Part shown: one piece after another, positions 9,720 through 17,385 of the stretch
Position numbering within the stretch: position 1 is the first letter of the stretch
Layout of the letters: each line of letters opens with the position of its first letter
NCBI RefSeq assembly: GCF_040096205.1
Contig: NZ_JBBMFD010000012.1
Span: forward strand, 9,102 to 73,101
Reading direction: 5' to 3'
Origin: Solibaculum_A intestinale
Lineage (GTDB): Bacteria; Bacillota; Clostridia; Oscillospirales; Acutalibacteraceae
Length of the DNA: 64,000 nucleotides
Program-made: the position numbers and the translations under genes
Notes under the pieces: generated by a model
The model's database searches: none
Seen by the model: the letters and a program-made list of their open reading frames with translations, nothing else
Told to the model about the DNA's origin: nothing

Positions 9720-9748
9720 AGGGGACAGTTCTTCGCCCCCAAAAGGCG

Positions 9749-10540
9749 GTGCAAGACAAGGTGCAAGAGGAAAAACAGGTCCCTGTGCAGACGGAGACAG
9801 CGGGAAAAAAGGACAAGCATTGGGGCGGAGGCAAAGCGTCGGGAATCGCGGTCGTCACGGTGATCTTTCTCCTGATCGGGTTTGGCATCACCCTGCAAAT
9901 CCGCAGTGTGAGCCAAAACGAGGCGCAGGCCCAAAGCCCGGAAATTCTGCGGGCCGAGACCCTGCAAAAGGATGTCAACGCCTTGCAGGAGCAGAATAAG
10001 GCGTTGGAAACCCAGCTTTCACGGGCCCGGGCGGATTTGGACGAAATCCGAAACGCCGCGGGCAATACCGATAAAACCGCGGAGATTTTGCGCCAGCAGC
10101 TTGAGCAGACCGAACGGTTCGCAGGCCTTACCGAGCTGAGCGGCCCGGGCGTGGTGGTCACGGTGCACGATAAGCAGAACCCCGGTGCCGACGCCGGCGT
10201 AAGCCCGGAAAAATACATGGTCCATGAAGAAGACCTGATGAAGATCATCAACGAACTGCGCGACGCGGGCGCCGAGGCCATCTCGGTCAACGGGGAGCGG
10301 GTGGTGGCCATGTCGGAAATCCGCTGTGCGGGCAGTACGGTGAGCATCAACAACAACCGCTACAACGCCCCCTTCGTCATTACCGCCGTGGGCAAGGCAG
10401 AGGATCTCAATTACGCGCTGACCATGCGCAAGGGAGTTGTGGACCTGCTTACTCCATACATTGACGTCAAGGTGCAGGTACAAGCAAGCGTCACGGTGCC
10501 GGCCTATGTGGGCTCCACCGATTTTCGCGTCGCAGACTGA
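9749..10540 (+). CDS. DUF881 membrane protein (YlxW/YlxX-like)
   Basis: A protein of 263 residues with a short cytoplasmic tail, one membrane helix (about residues 32-52), a coiled-coil stretch (about 65-125) and the DUF881 domain with LSGPGVVVTVHDKQ and GAEAISVNGERV. The family is found next to divIB and sbp in many Firmicutes; its role is unknown but linked to division by context. The start is uncertain: GTG at 9749 or GTG at 9761, and neither has a strong ribosome site. Confidence 0.85.
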   Translation: MQDKVQEEKQVPVQTETAGKKDKHWGGGKASGIAVVTVIFLLIGFGITLQIRSVSQNEAQAQSPEILRAETLQKDVNALQEQNKALETQLSRARADLDEIRNAAGNTDKTAEILRQQLEQTERFAGLTELSGPGVVVTVHDKQNPGADAGVSPEKYMVHEEDLMKIINELRDAGAEAISVNGERVVAMSEIRCAGSTVSINNNRYNAPFVITAVGKAEDLNYALTMRKGVVDLLTPYIDVKVQVQASVTVPAYVGSTDFRVAD

Positions 10541-10557
10541 GAAAGAAGGAACGTAGG

Positions 10558-10920
10558 ATGACCGCAGTGTTTTCCATACTGGGATTGGCGGTTGGGATTG
10601 TGCTGGGCCTCTTTTTCCCCATGTACATTTCTCCTGCCTGCACTACCTATGTGGCGGTGGCCCTTCTCGCCGCACTTGACTCGCTGTTGGGCGCCCTCCA
10701 TGCCCAGGCGAAACAGACCTTTCAATTTAACATCTTCGTCACCGGCTTTTTCTTCAATACGCTGATGGCGGTGGTGCTTACCTATTTTGGCAATTTGCTC
10801 AGTTTGGACCTCTATTTGGCTGCGGTAGTGGTATTTGGCACACGAATTTTTCAAAATATCGCGGGTTTACGCAGAATTTTATTAAATTGGAATTCAAAAA
10901 AGAAGAAAGATGATGTATAA
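10558..10920 (+). CDS. sbp: small basic protein, DUF1290 family
   Basis: A 120-residue protein with three or four hydrophobic segments and a lysine-rich tail (WNSKKKKDD). It matches the small basic protein (DUF1290) that lies between ylxX-type genes and ftsA in Bacillus. It contains the family-like stretch YVAVALLAALDSLLGALHA. Here ftsA does not follow; ftsZ comes next, 131 bp away. The ftsZ promoter candidate overlaps the end of this gene. Confidence 0.85.
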   Translation: MTAVFSILGLAVGIVLGLFFPMYISPACTTYVAVALLAALDSLLGALHAQAKQTFQFNIFVTGFFFNTLMAVVLTYFGNLLSLDLYLAAVVVFGTRIFQNIAGLRRILLNWNSKKKKDDV

Positions 10921-10921
10921 T
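10893..10921 (+). promoter_or_regulatory. candidate ftsZ promoter
   Basis: TTCAAA (10893-10898), a 17-bp spacer and a perfect TATAAT (10916-10921) overlap the end of sbp. The -35 is weak (4 of 6). It would give a leader of about 125 nt before ftsZ. Confidence 0.5.
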
Positions 10922-11051
10922 AGAGGACAAATCCATTTGGTTTGCTTTGATACAGGATGAAATACGGCTCGCCAGCTTCGCGCGCGGCGAAACAGTGCCG
11001 GTAGCCTATACCGGGAAATGAGAAGAACAGTTCGGTGGGAGGATTTGTAAA

Positions 11052-12149
11052 ATGGCCTTTGAGTTTGCCAATGACTTTGAAATGACACAGATTAAAGTGG
11101 TCGGCGTAGGCGGCGGCGGCGGAAATGCCGTCAACCGTATGGTGGGTTCCAATATGCAGGGCGTGGAATTTGTGTCGGTCAACACCGACCGCCAGGCGCT
11201 GTCCATTTCCCAGGCGACCCACAAGATCCAGATCGGCGTCAAGCTGACCGGAGGCAAGGGCGCCGGCTCCAACCCCGACAAGGGGCAGCGGGCGGCGGAG
11301 GAAAGCCGTGACGAAATCGCCAACGCCTTAAAGGGCACCCATATGGTGTTCATCACCGCCGGCATGGGCGGCGGCACCGGCACGGGCGCGGCTCCGGTCA
11401 TCGCGGAGGTGGCCAGGGAGCAGGGCATCCTGACGGTGGGCATTGTAACCAAACCCTTTGCCTTTGAAGGCAAGCGCCGCATGGAGCAGGCCGAGCAGGG
11501 CATCACCGCTCTGCGCGAGCATGTGGATTCGCTGGTGGTCATCCCCAACGAGCGCCTCAAGACCGTTACCGACACCAAGATCACCATGGTCAACGCCTTC
11601 ACCATGGCTGACGACGTGCTTCAGCACGGCGTGCAGAGCATTTCCGATTTGATCAAGGTTCCCGGCTTTATCAACCTGGACTTTGCCGACGTAACCGCGG
11701 TCATGAAGGACGCGGGCTACGCCCATATGGGTGTGGGCGAGGCCAGCGGCAAGGACAAGGCGGAGCTGGCGGCCCAGGCGGCCGTGGCCAGCCCCCTGCT
11801 GGAAACCTCCATCAACGGGGCCAAGGGCGTCATCATCAACATCACCTCTTCGCCGGACATCGGGCTCGACGACATCGACCTTGCCTCCAGCATGATCACC
11901 AAGGCCGCCCACCCGGATGCCAACATCATCTGGGGCGTGGCGTTTGACGACAACATGCAGGACACCATGCGCATCACCGTCATCGCTACTGGCTTTGACA
12001 AGGCGGAGCAGGAAAAGGTCCAGCAGCAGGCAGCGTCCTCTGCCGCGGTGTCAGGTGCAGGGGAACCGGCCAAAACCGATGCCCAAGCGAACACCGACGA
12101 TCCGGACTTTTTCGACATCATGTCCCTGTTTAATAAGCGCCAGAACTAA
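11052..12149 (+). CDS. ftsZ: cell division GTPase FtsZ
   Basis: FtsZ polymerises into the division ring. It has the GTP-binding motif GGGTGTGAAPV (about residue 105), the early VGVGGGGGNAVNRM loop, and the T7-loop region NLDFADV. The 365-residue protein has a short linker. Its C-terminal peptide, DDPDFFDIMSLFNKR, differs from the common (D/E)IPxFLR form that binds FtsA, which is of note because ftsA is absent from this cluster. The ATG at 11052 has a GGGAGGA ribosome site. Confidence 0.98.
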   Translation: MAFEFANDFEMTQIKVVGVGGGGGNAVNRMVGSNMQGVEFVSVNTDRQALSISQATHKIQIGVKLTGGKGAGSNPDKGQRAAEESRDEIANALKGTHMVFITAGMGGGTGTGAAPVIAEVAREQGILTVGIVTKPFAFEGKRRMEQAEQGITALREHVDSLVVIPNERLKTVTDTKITMVNAFTMADDVLQHGVQSISDLIKVPGFINLDFADVTAVMKDAGYAHMGVGEASGKDKAELAAQAAVASPLLETSINGAKGVIINITSSPDIGLDDIDLASSMITKAAHPDANIIWGVAFDDNMQDTMRITVIATGFDKAEQEKVQQQAASSAAVSGAGEPAKTDAQANTDDPDFFDIMSLFNKRQN

Positions 12150-12247
12150 GGCGGAATAAGGCCGGCGGCGGAGAGAACGTGCTTTTTCCGCGGTTTGGTT
12201 CTAACCGTGCAAAAACCTGCATAGAAATAGTGGTTTGGGTCCAGGAT

Positions 12248-12280
12248 GTGACAGAATTCGTTGATTCTGTTCCATATAAT
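12248..12280 (+). promoter_or_regulatory. spoIIE promoter, Spo0A-type spacing
   Basis: GTGACA (12248-12253) and TATAAT (12275-12280) are separated by 21 bp, much longer than a normal sigma-A spacer. B. subtilis spoIIE and spoIIG promoters are known for 21-22 bp spacing and activation by Spo0A. An inverted repeat, ACAGAAT (12251-12257)/ATTCTGT (12264-12270), sits in the spacer. No exact TGTCGAA box was seen. The same -35 hexamer occurs at the spoIIGA promoter of this window. Confidence 0.65.
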
Positions 12281-12289
12281 GGAAACACC

Positions 12290-12322
12290 GGCCGTCCGAT
12301 TCGTCGGGCGGCCTACTTTTTT
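12290..12322 (+). terminator. terminator between ftsZ and spoIIE
   Basis: GGCCGTCCGA (12290-12299) pairs with TCGGGCGGCC (12304-12313) around a TTCG tetraloop, and a T-run (12317-12322) follows. It would end ftsZ transcripts. It lies directly at the predicted start of the spoIIE transcript, so spoIIE mRNA would begin with this hairpin. Confidence 0.75.
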
Positions 12323-12341
12323 AGGCAGGCGGTGAGTCACA

Positions 12342-14666
12342 GTGAAAGAACAGTCCCTCGGTACGCAAGGGGTGAAAAAGCGCGGCGTGTCGGACAAGGC
12401 GCTGCGTTTCGCGAGGACGGCGGGGTTGGCGCTGCTGGGCGTGCTTCTCTCCCAGGCGACGGTATTCGAAAACCTGGCGCCATTCGGAGTGGCGTTTGCA
12501 GCGGCGGTGCCTTTTCCCAGTGGCTTGGTGGTCGCTATGGGTACGGCGCTGGGGTACCTGCTGCCCGGCGCGGGGTTCACCGCCATGCGGTATGTGGCGG
12601 CCTTATTCGCCGTGACCTCCATCCGCTGGGCCCTGGCGGGCGCGGGAAAGGTGTCCCGCCATCCGGCCTTTGCTCCCATTGTGGCCTTTTTGGCTACCTT
12701 GCTTACCGGCTCCATCCCGCTTGTGGTGCAGGGTATGACCCTGAACGCCGCGGTAACCGGCGTAGCCGAAGCGCTGCTTGCCGGAGGTGCGGCTTATTTC
12801 TTTCACATCAGTGTGGGGCTTCTCTATTCGCCCTGGTCCGCCTCGTCGCTGAGCCGCCAGGAGCTTTGCAGCCTGGTGATCTCAGTGGGGGCCGCCCTGG
12901 TGGGCCTGACCGGGATTGACTATATGGGCGTTTCGCCCGGCCGGATCGTGGCGGTCGCCCTGGTCCTCTGCGCCGCCCGGTACGGGCACGAGGCCGCGGG
13001 CGCTATCGCCGGAGTGGCCGCCGGGCTCATCATGGGCCTGAGTGGCGCCGGTATGCAGCACCTGGGCACCGCCTATGCCTTCGGCGGGCTGATGGGCGGG
13101 GTGTTCGCCCCCATGGGCAAGCTGGCCACCGCCCTGTCTTTCCTCTTGGCAAACGGTATTGTGGCCGTGGCCGTGGGCGGCTCGCCCGGCGTGTACGCGG
13201 GTATTTATGAAGCGCTGGTTGGCGCTCTCGTGTTCGTGCTGATTCCAAAGAGCCTGGGGGCTGATCTTTCCAAGGCGCTCAACCCGAAAAGCGACGTTCC
13301 TTCGGCGGAAGGGCTGCGCCGGGCCATCGTCATGCGGCTGGGCTTTGCCTCTAAGGCGCTGGGAGAGATCTCCCAGGCGGTGGGCGTCGTCACCGATAAG
13401 CTGCGCAAAATCAGCGCTCCGAATATATCCACCGTTTACCAGCATGCCAGCGACGACGTCTGCAAGGACTGCGGCCTGCGCATGTTCTGCTGGGGCCCGG
13501 CCTATAACGATACCCAGAGCGCCCTCAACGATATGACCGATGCCCTCCGGGAAAAGGGGACCATCACCCTCGACGACGCACCCTCCCAGTTCAAGCGCCG
13601 CTGCTGCCGGCCGGAGGACATGGTCAAGGAAATCAACCACAGCTACCAGAATTTCAGCATTCGCGAAGGCGCCGAGCGCCGAGCGGCGGAAATCCGCGCG
13701 GTCATGGCCGACCAGTTTGAAGGAATGTCCCGGATGCTGTCGGAGCTGACCGAAGAATTCGAGGAAGCGGAATGCTACGATACCGAAGCGGCATCCCGGG
13801 TGAGGGAGGCCCTTGAGCAAAACGGGCTGCTTCCCTTGGAGGTCAGCTGCGTGGTGGACCGGTACCGCCGCATGGAGGTCACCGCTTCGGTGGCGGGCCA
13901 CGCGGGCATCCGCGTCAACAAAGCAGAGCTTACCGACGACGTGTCCCATGCCTGTGACCGGGATTTCTCCCATCCCACCGTGGACTGGGCCGGGGATGAA
14001 GCGCGGCTGGTCTTTAAAGAACGGGCGGCATTGTCCATCCGTATCGGGGAAGCCCAGCATGCAAGCGGAGACGCGCCCTTGTGCGGCGACTCCTACGAAA
14101 CCTTTTCCGACGGCCGTGGTCACGAAGTCCTGGTCATCAGCGACGGCATGGGCCGTGGCGGCCGGGCCGCCGTGGAGGGCGCTATGGCTTCCGGCCTGCT
14201 CGAGCGTCTGGTCTGTGCCGGATTCGGCTATGACAACGCTCTGAATATCGTCAATTCGGCCCTGCTCGTAAAATCCGGCGACGAGGCTCTGGCCACCTTA
14301 GACGTGGCAAGCCTTGACCTTTATACCGGGAAACTCATTGTGCGCAAGGCGGGAGCGCCCATCACCCTCCTGCGGCGAAACGGCCGGATCCTCAAGTGCG
14401 ACACCGTTTCCCTGCCGGTGGGCATTCTGCGGGACGTGCGCTTTGAGCAGTCGGAATACAAGGTGGCGCCGGGCGACGTGGTCCTGATGATGTCCGACGG
14501 AGTGGACACCGAGGAAATCGGCTGGATTGAGGACGAGCTGATCGGCTTTGACGGGGAAGACGCCCAGGAGTTCGCCGATCATCTGCTTAAGCTGGCCCTG
14601 GAGCGGGCGGGCGACCACGAGGACGACATGACTGTTCTGGTGGGCGCGGTGCGAAAGGGCGCATAA
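12342..14666 (+). CDS. spoIIE: stage II sporulation protein E
   Basis: SpoIIE is a membrane-bound PP2C-type phosphatase that dephosphorylates SpoIIAA and so frees sigma-F in the forespore; it also binds FtsZ at the polar septum. The 774-residue protein has a basic N-terminus, about ten membrane helices (about residues 25-300), a middle region with a Cys cluster (DVCKDCGLRMFCWGP), and a C-terminal PP2C domain from about 565 with VISDGMGRGGRAAVEGAMAS and MMSDGVDTEEI. The start is GTG 12342. It is the only gene of its transcription unit apart from, perhaps, the small gene after it. Confidence 0.97.
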   Translation: MKEQSLGTQGVKKRGVSDKALRFARTAGLALLGVLLSQATVFENLAPFGVAFAAAVPFPSGLVVAMGTALGYLLPGAGFTAMRYVAALFAVTSIRWALAGAGKVSRHPAFAPIVAFLATLLTGSIPLVVQGMTLNAAVTGVAEALLAGGAAYFFHISVGLLYSPWSASSLSRQELCSLVISVGAALVGLTGIDYMGVSPGRIVAVALVLCAARYGHEAAGAIAGVAAGLIMGLSGAGMQHLGTAYAFGGLMGGVFAPMGKLATALSFLLANGIVAVAVGGSPGVYAGIYEALVGALVFVLIPKSLGADLSKALNPKSDVPSAEGLRRAIVMRLGFASKALGEISQAVGVVTDKLRKISAPNISTVYQHASDDVCKDCGLRMFCWGPAYNDTQSALNDMTDALREKGTITLDDAPSQFKRRCCRPEDMVKEINHSYQNFSIREGAERRAAEIRAVMADQFEGMSRMLSELTEEFEEAECYDTEAASRVREALEQNGLLPLEVSCVVDRYRRMEVTASVAGHAGIRVNKAELTDDVSHACDRDFSHPTVDWAGDEARLVFKERAALSIRIGEAQHASGDAPLCGDSYETFSDGRGHEVLVISDGMGRGGRAAVEGAMASGLLERLVCAGFGYDNALNIVNSALLVKSGDEALATLDVASLDLYTGKLIVRKAGAPITLLRRNGRILKCDTVSLPVGILRDVRFEQSEYKVAPGDVVLMMSDGVDTEEIGWIEDELIGFDGEDAQEFADHLLKLALERAGDHEDDMTVLVGAVRKGA

Positions 14667-14729
14667 AAAGACCTATCCTTGCATCCGGAGCGGAAAACGA
14701 GTAGAATGAGAAAAAAGGAGGGAAGCGCC

Positions 14730-14903
14730 ATGGAAAAGAAGAACCGTCGTTTTCTGCCCGGAATTTGTATGCTTTTGTTGGGAATTGTCATTGGAATTTT
14801 TCTTTCTCCCGTAAAAAGAGGGATGATCGTAGGCAGCTATAACGGCAATGGAGCCAAATTGCCGGAGGACCAAGAAGAAGGGAACGCGAAGAGCGGCTGC
14901 TGA
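14730..14903 (+). CDS. small single-helix membrane protein
   Basis: A 57-residue protein: basic start (MEKKNRRF), one strong hydrophobic helix (about residues 8-28) with G-x-x-x-G spacing, then a polar tail. The ATG at 14730 has an AAAAGGAGGG site. I do not recognise the family. It is 63 bp after spoIIE and just before a terminator, so it could be a sporulation gene by context only. Confidence 0.6.
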   Translation: MEKKNRRFLPGICMLLLGIVIGIFLSPVKRGMIVGSYNGNGAKLPEDQEEGNAKSGC

Positions 14904-14907
14904 ACAC

Positions 14908-14943
14908 AAAGGCCCCGGCGGAATTTTCCGCCGGGGCCTTTGC
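14908..14943 (+). terminator. strong hairpin terminator
   Basis: A 16-bp perfect stem (14908-14923 with 14926-14941) ends the spoIIE/small gene unit. The core AAAGGCCCCGGC recurs in the facing rpsR terminator. Confidence 0.85.
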
Positions 14944-15197
14944 CTGTACCCGCACAGGAACGGACTATAGACTTTGACCGGCACTGGTCGCCTCAAAATC
15001 ACTGCATTTCTTCGCAGGCGGCGGATCTCTGCAGTGTTCGGGCGTTCTATGACCGTGCCCAAGCCTTTTGCCGCCAGAACCGAAAGAAAAAACGGCGCGG
15101 TTATGCTTTATAATTATACCCGAGCGAAAGTTACAACTCTATTTTAGCACAGGATGCGGTTTGCCGGCCGTCGGCTCCGTCTTGATAAAACCGCATG
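14944..15197. other. non-coding stretch between convergent units
   Basis: The region between the spoIIE-side terminator and the rpsR terminator shows no gene with a ribosome site. It holds an AT-rich patch (15105-15150) and short GC-rich inverted repeats, but I see no clear function. Confidence 0.5.
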
Positions 15198-15230
15198 AAA
15201 AAAGGCCCCGGCTACAAAGCCGGGGCCTTT
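15198..15230 (-). terminator. rpsF-ssb-rpsR operon terminator
   Basis: AAAGGCCCCGGC (15201-15212) and GCCGGGGCCTTT (15219-15230) form a perfect 12-bp stem; on the minus strand it runs into six T residues. Confidence 0.9.
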
Positions 15231-15240
15231 GAGAAACTTC

Positions 15241-15486
15241 TTAGTCGCTGATGAAGGGCAGCAGAGCAATGTGACGGGCACGCTTGATGGCGACGGTCAG
15301 CTCGCGCTGATGTCTGGCACAGGTGCCGGTAACACGGCGGGGCAGAATCTTCGCGCGCTCCGAAATGAAGCGGCGCAGACGGTTGACATCTTTGTAATCG
15401 ATATTCTCAACCCGGTCGACGCAGAAGCTGCAAACCTTTTTGCGGCCTTTGCGTCCACGGGGACGGTCAGAGCGGTCATAAGCCAT
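15241..15486 (-). CDS. rpsR: 30S ribosomal protein S18
   Basis: The 81-residue protein binds S6 on the small-subunit platform. The family core is clear (RVENIDYKDVNRLRRFISE and CARHQRELTVAIKRAR). It has the cysteine-containing, zinc-ribbon-like N-terminus (KKVCSFC). It is the third gene after rpsF and ssb, the usual order in Firmicutes. Confidence 0.98.
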   Translation of the reverse strand: MAYDRSDRPRGRKGRKKVCSFCVDRVENIDYKDVNRLRRFISERAKILPRRVTGTCARHQRELTVAIKRARHIALLPFISD

Positions 15487-15521
15487 GAGTCAGTTCCTCC
15501 TTGTAGTCTCGTTCAAATTCA

Positions 15522-15959
15522 TTAGAACGGCAGATCGTCGTCCTCGATTTCCTGGAAATCTCCCGCGTCGCCGCTTTGGTAGGACGTAGGCGCGGCAGGT
15601 GCCGGAGCCGGGTCATAGGAAGGCGCCGAAGCGGAATCCCGTTTGGGCTCGGCGAAATATACATTGTCCGCCACGATCTCAAACGCTTTGCGCTTGATAC
15701 CCTGGTTGTCGGTATAACTGCGGGTCTGGATAGAACCCTGCACCGCTACCAGCATGCCCTTGTGAAAATAGCGGGAGACGAACTCCGCCGTTTTCCGCCA
15801 CGCGGTAATGTCGATGAAATCCGTCTGGCGCTCGCCGCTTTGGGACGAGAAATTGCGGTCCACCGCCAAGGTGAAGCGGGTAACCGGGATGCTGTTGGGC
15901 GTGTGCCGAAGTTCCGGGTCGGCCACCAGCCGACCCATCAAAACTGCATGATTGAGCAT
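15522..15959 (-). CDS. ssb: single-stranded DNA-binding protein
   Basis: SSB coats single-stranded DNA during replication and repair. The 145-residue protein has an OB fold (MLNHAVLMGRLVADPELR... to about residue 105), a Pro/Ala-rich linker and the acidic partner-binding tip DDDLPF. The start at 15959 follows a TAAGGAGG site. It sits 10 bp after rpsF. The prophage in this window carries a protein with a very similar tip. Confidence 0.97.
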   Translation of the reverse strand: MLNHAVLMGRLVADPELRHTPNSIPVTRFTLAVDRNFSSQSGERQTDFIDITAWRKTAEFVSRYFHKGMLVAVQGSIQTRSYTDNQGIKRKAFEIVADNVYFAEPKRDSASAPSYDPAPAPAAPTSYQSGDAGDFQEIEDDDLPF

Positions 15960-15969
15960 AGCGGCCTCC

Positions 15970-16266
15970 TTACGCTTCCTTGCGTACGATGATGGAACGA
16001 AGCACGCCGTCGGTGATCTTGTAGATCCGGTCCAGCTCCGCGATGAAGGCAGGAGCGCTCTCAAAATTGTAGAGAACGTAATAACCGTCGGTTTCATCGT
16101 TGATGGGGTAAGCCAGGCGGCGTTTGCCCCACTCGTCCACGCTTTCGAGGGTCGCGTTCTGCTCGATGAGGGTCTTGAACTTCTCCACCGTCGCCGCGAC
16201 CGCTTCCTCGCCGCTCTTCAACGAAACGATGAGGACGGACTCATACTTGCCAGTTACATTTGCCAT
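15970..16266 (-). CDS. rpsF: 30S ribosomal protein S6
   Basis: A 98-residue protein with the S6 fold, including ANVTGKYESVLIVS and RRLAYPINDETDGYYVLYNFE. It pairs with S18 on the platform. The ATG at 16266 follows AAAAGGAGG. The roughly 85-nt leader before it contains a GC-rich hairpin region with CCG and GGGCGGG segments that could be the S6:S18 autoregulatory site; this is inference, and the match to the published motif needs a covariance search. Confidence 0.97.
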   Translation of the reverse strand: MANVTGKYESVLIVSLKSGEEAVAATVEKFKTLIEQNATLESVDEWGKRRLAYPINDETDGYYVLYNFESAPAFIAELDRIYKITDGVLRSIIVRKEA

Positions 16267-16356
16267 GTCGTTTGCACCTCCTTTTGGACTATGGCCCCCG
16301 CCCTTTTTCGGCAGGAGCAAGGATGAAACGCGCATTAGCTGCGCGTTAACAGATGA

Positions 16357-16385
16357 ATTATAGCAGAAAGCATCCAAGCAGTCAA
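16357..16385 (-). promoter_or_regulatory. rpsF operon promoter
   Basis: On the minus strand TTGACT (16380-16385), a 17-bp spacer and TATAAT (16357-16362) give a near-perfect sigma-A promoter. Just downstream is a perfect 8-bp inverted repeat (AACGCGCA/TGCGCGTT, about 16330-16350) in the leader. Confidence 0.85.
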
Positions 16386-16404
16386 GAAAAATCTGCTTGG
16401 ATGC
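16370..16404 (-). terminator. galU terminator overlapping the rpsF -35
   Basis: GCATCCAAGCAG (16370-16381) and CTGCTTGGATGC (16393-16404) make a perfect 12-bp stem with an 11-nt loop. It ends galU transcription on the minus strand and overlaps the -35 of the rpsF promoter. The T-run after it is short. Confidence 0.6.
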
Positions 16405-16434
16405 TCCAAAATCTGCTTTTTTCGGTTCGCCGCC

Positions 16435-17304
16435 TCAAAGTGTTTTGCACAGCTCCCTGAGATACGCTTTGAACCCTTCGCCCACCTCCGGATGGGTGAG
16501 CGCCACCTCGCAGGTCGCCTGCAAAATGCCCAGCTTGTTGCCCATGTCGTACCGCTTGCCGGTAAAGTCCACCGCGGTCATATGCTTGGTGCGGCAAAGA
16601 ACCTTCATGGCGTCGGTCAGCTGGATTTCGCCGCCTGCGCCCGGCTTTGTGTTTTCCAGGAGCCTGAAAATCTCCGGCGGCAGCACGCAGCGGCCCAAAA
16701 TCGCGTAATGGGATAAAATCTCCTCCGGCTTTGGTTTTTCCACCATGTCGGTAACGGTGAAGAGGTTGTCCCGAATGGGGGTAACCGCCAGGGAGGAGTA
16801 TTTGAGGATCGCCTCAGTGCTGACCTCCTTGACGCCCACCACGCCCAGGCCGAATTCCTCGTAAGCCCGGCAAAGCTGGCCGCAGGCGGGATCCGCGCCG
16901 ATAATCACATCGTCGCCGTAAAGAACCGCAAAAGGCTCGTCCCCTACAAAGCTTCTCGCCTCATACACCGCGTGCCCGAGCCCTTTGAGCTCCCGCTGGC
17001 GCAGGTAGGTGATGTTGGCAAGCTCGGAAATGGCTTTGACTTCTCTGAGCATCTCCTCCTTGCCGGTGGCGGACAAACGCTCCTCCAGCTCCGGGCTGCG
17101 GTCAAAGTGGTCCTCCACGATGCTTTTGCCCCGGCTTAAAATAATTAGAATGTCCTCAATGCCGGCGGCCACCGCTTCTTCCACAATGTACTGAATGGAA
17201 GGCTTGTCCACAATGGGAAGCATCTCTTTGGGCATCGCCTTGGTGATGGGAAGGACCCGGGTGCCCAGCCCCGCGGCCGGGATAACAGCTTTTTTGATTT
17301 TCAT
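16435..17304 (-). CDS. galU: UTP-glucose-1-phosphate uridylyltransferase
   Basis: GalU makes UDP-glucose for cell-surface glycans. The 289-residue protein has the nucleotide-binding start KAVIPAAGLGTRVLPITKAMPKEML (residues 4-28, quoted in part: AAGLGTRVLPITKA), the VDKPSIQYIVEEA segment and EFGLGVVGVKEV. Between it and the upstream gene lies a hairpin (GAAAGAGAA/TTCTCTTTC, about 17327-17358). Confidence 0.96.
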   Translation of the reverse strand: MKIKKAVIPAAGLGTRVLPITKAMPKEMLPIVDKPSIQYIVEEAVAAGIEDILIILSRGKSIVEDHFDRSPELEERLSATGKEEMLREVKAISELANITYLRQRELKGLGHAVYEARSFVGDEPFAVLYGDDVIIGADPACGQLCRAYEEFGLGVVGVKEVSTEAILKYSSLAVTPIRDNLFTVTDMVEKPKPEEILSHYAILGRCVLPPEIFRLLENTKPGAGGEIQLTDAMKVLCRTKHMTAVDFTGKRYDMGNKLGILQATCEVALTHPEVGEGFKAYLRELCKTL

Positions 17305-17385
17305 TTTTATTTTCTCTCCATTCTGCGAAAGAGAAAGGCGCCGGCCGTTCTCTTTCCATATTGGGGACGGACCGAAAGGCCCGCA

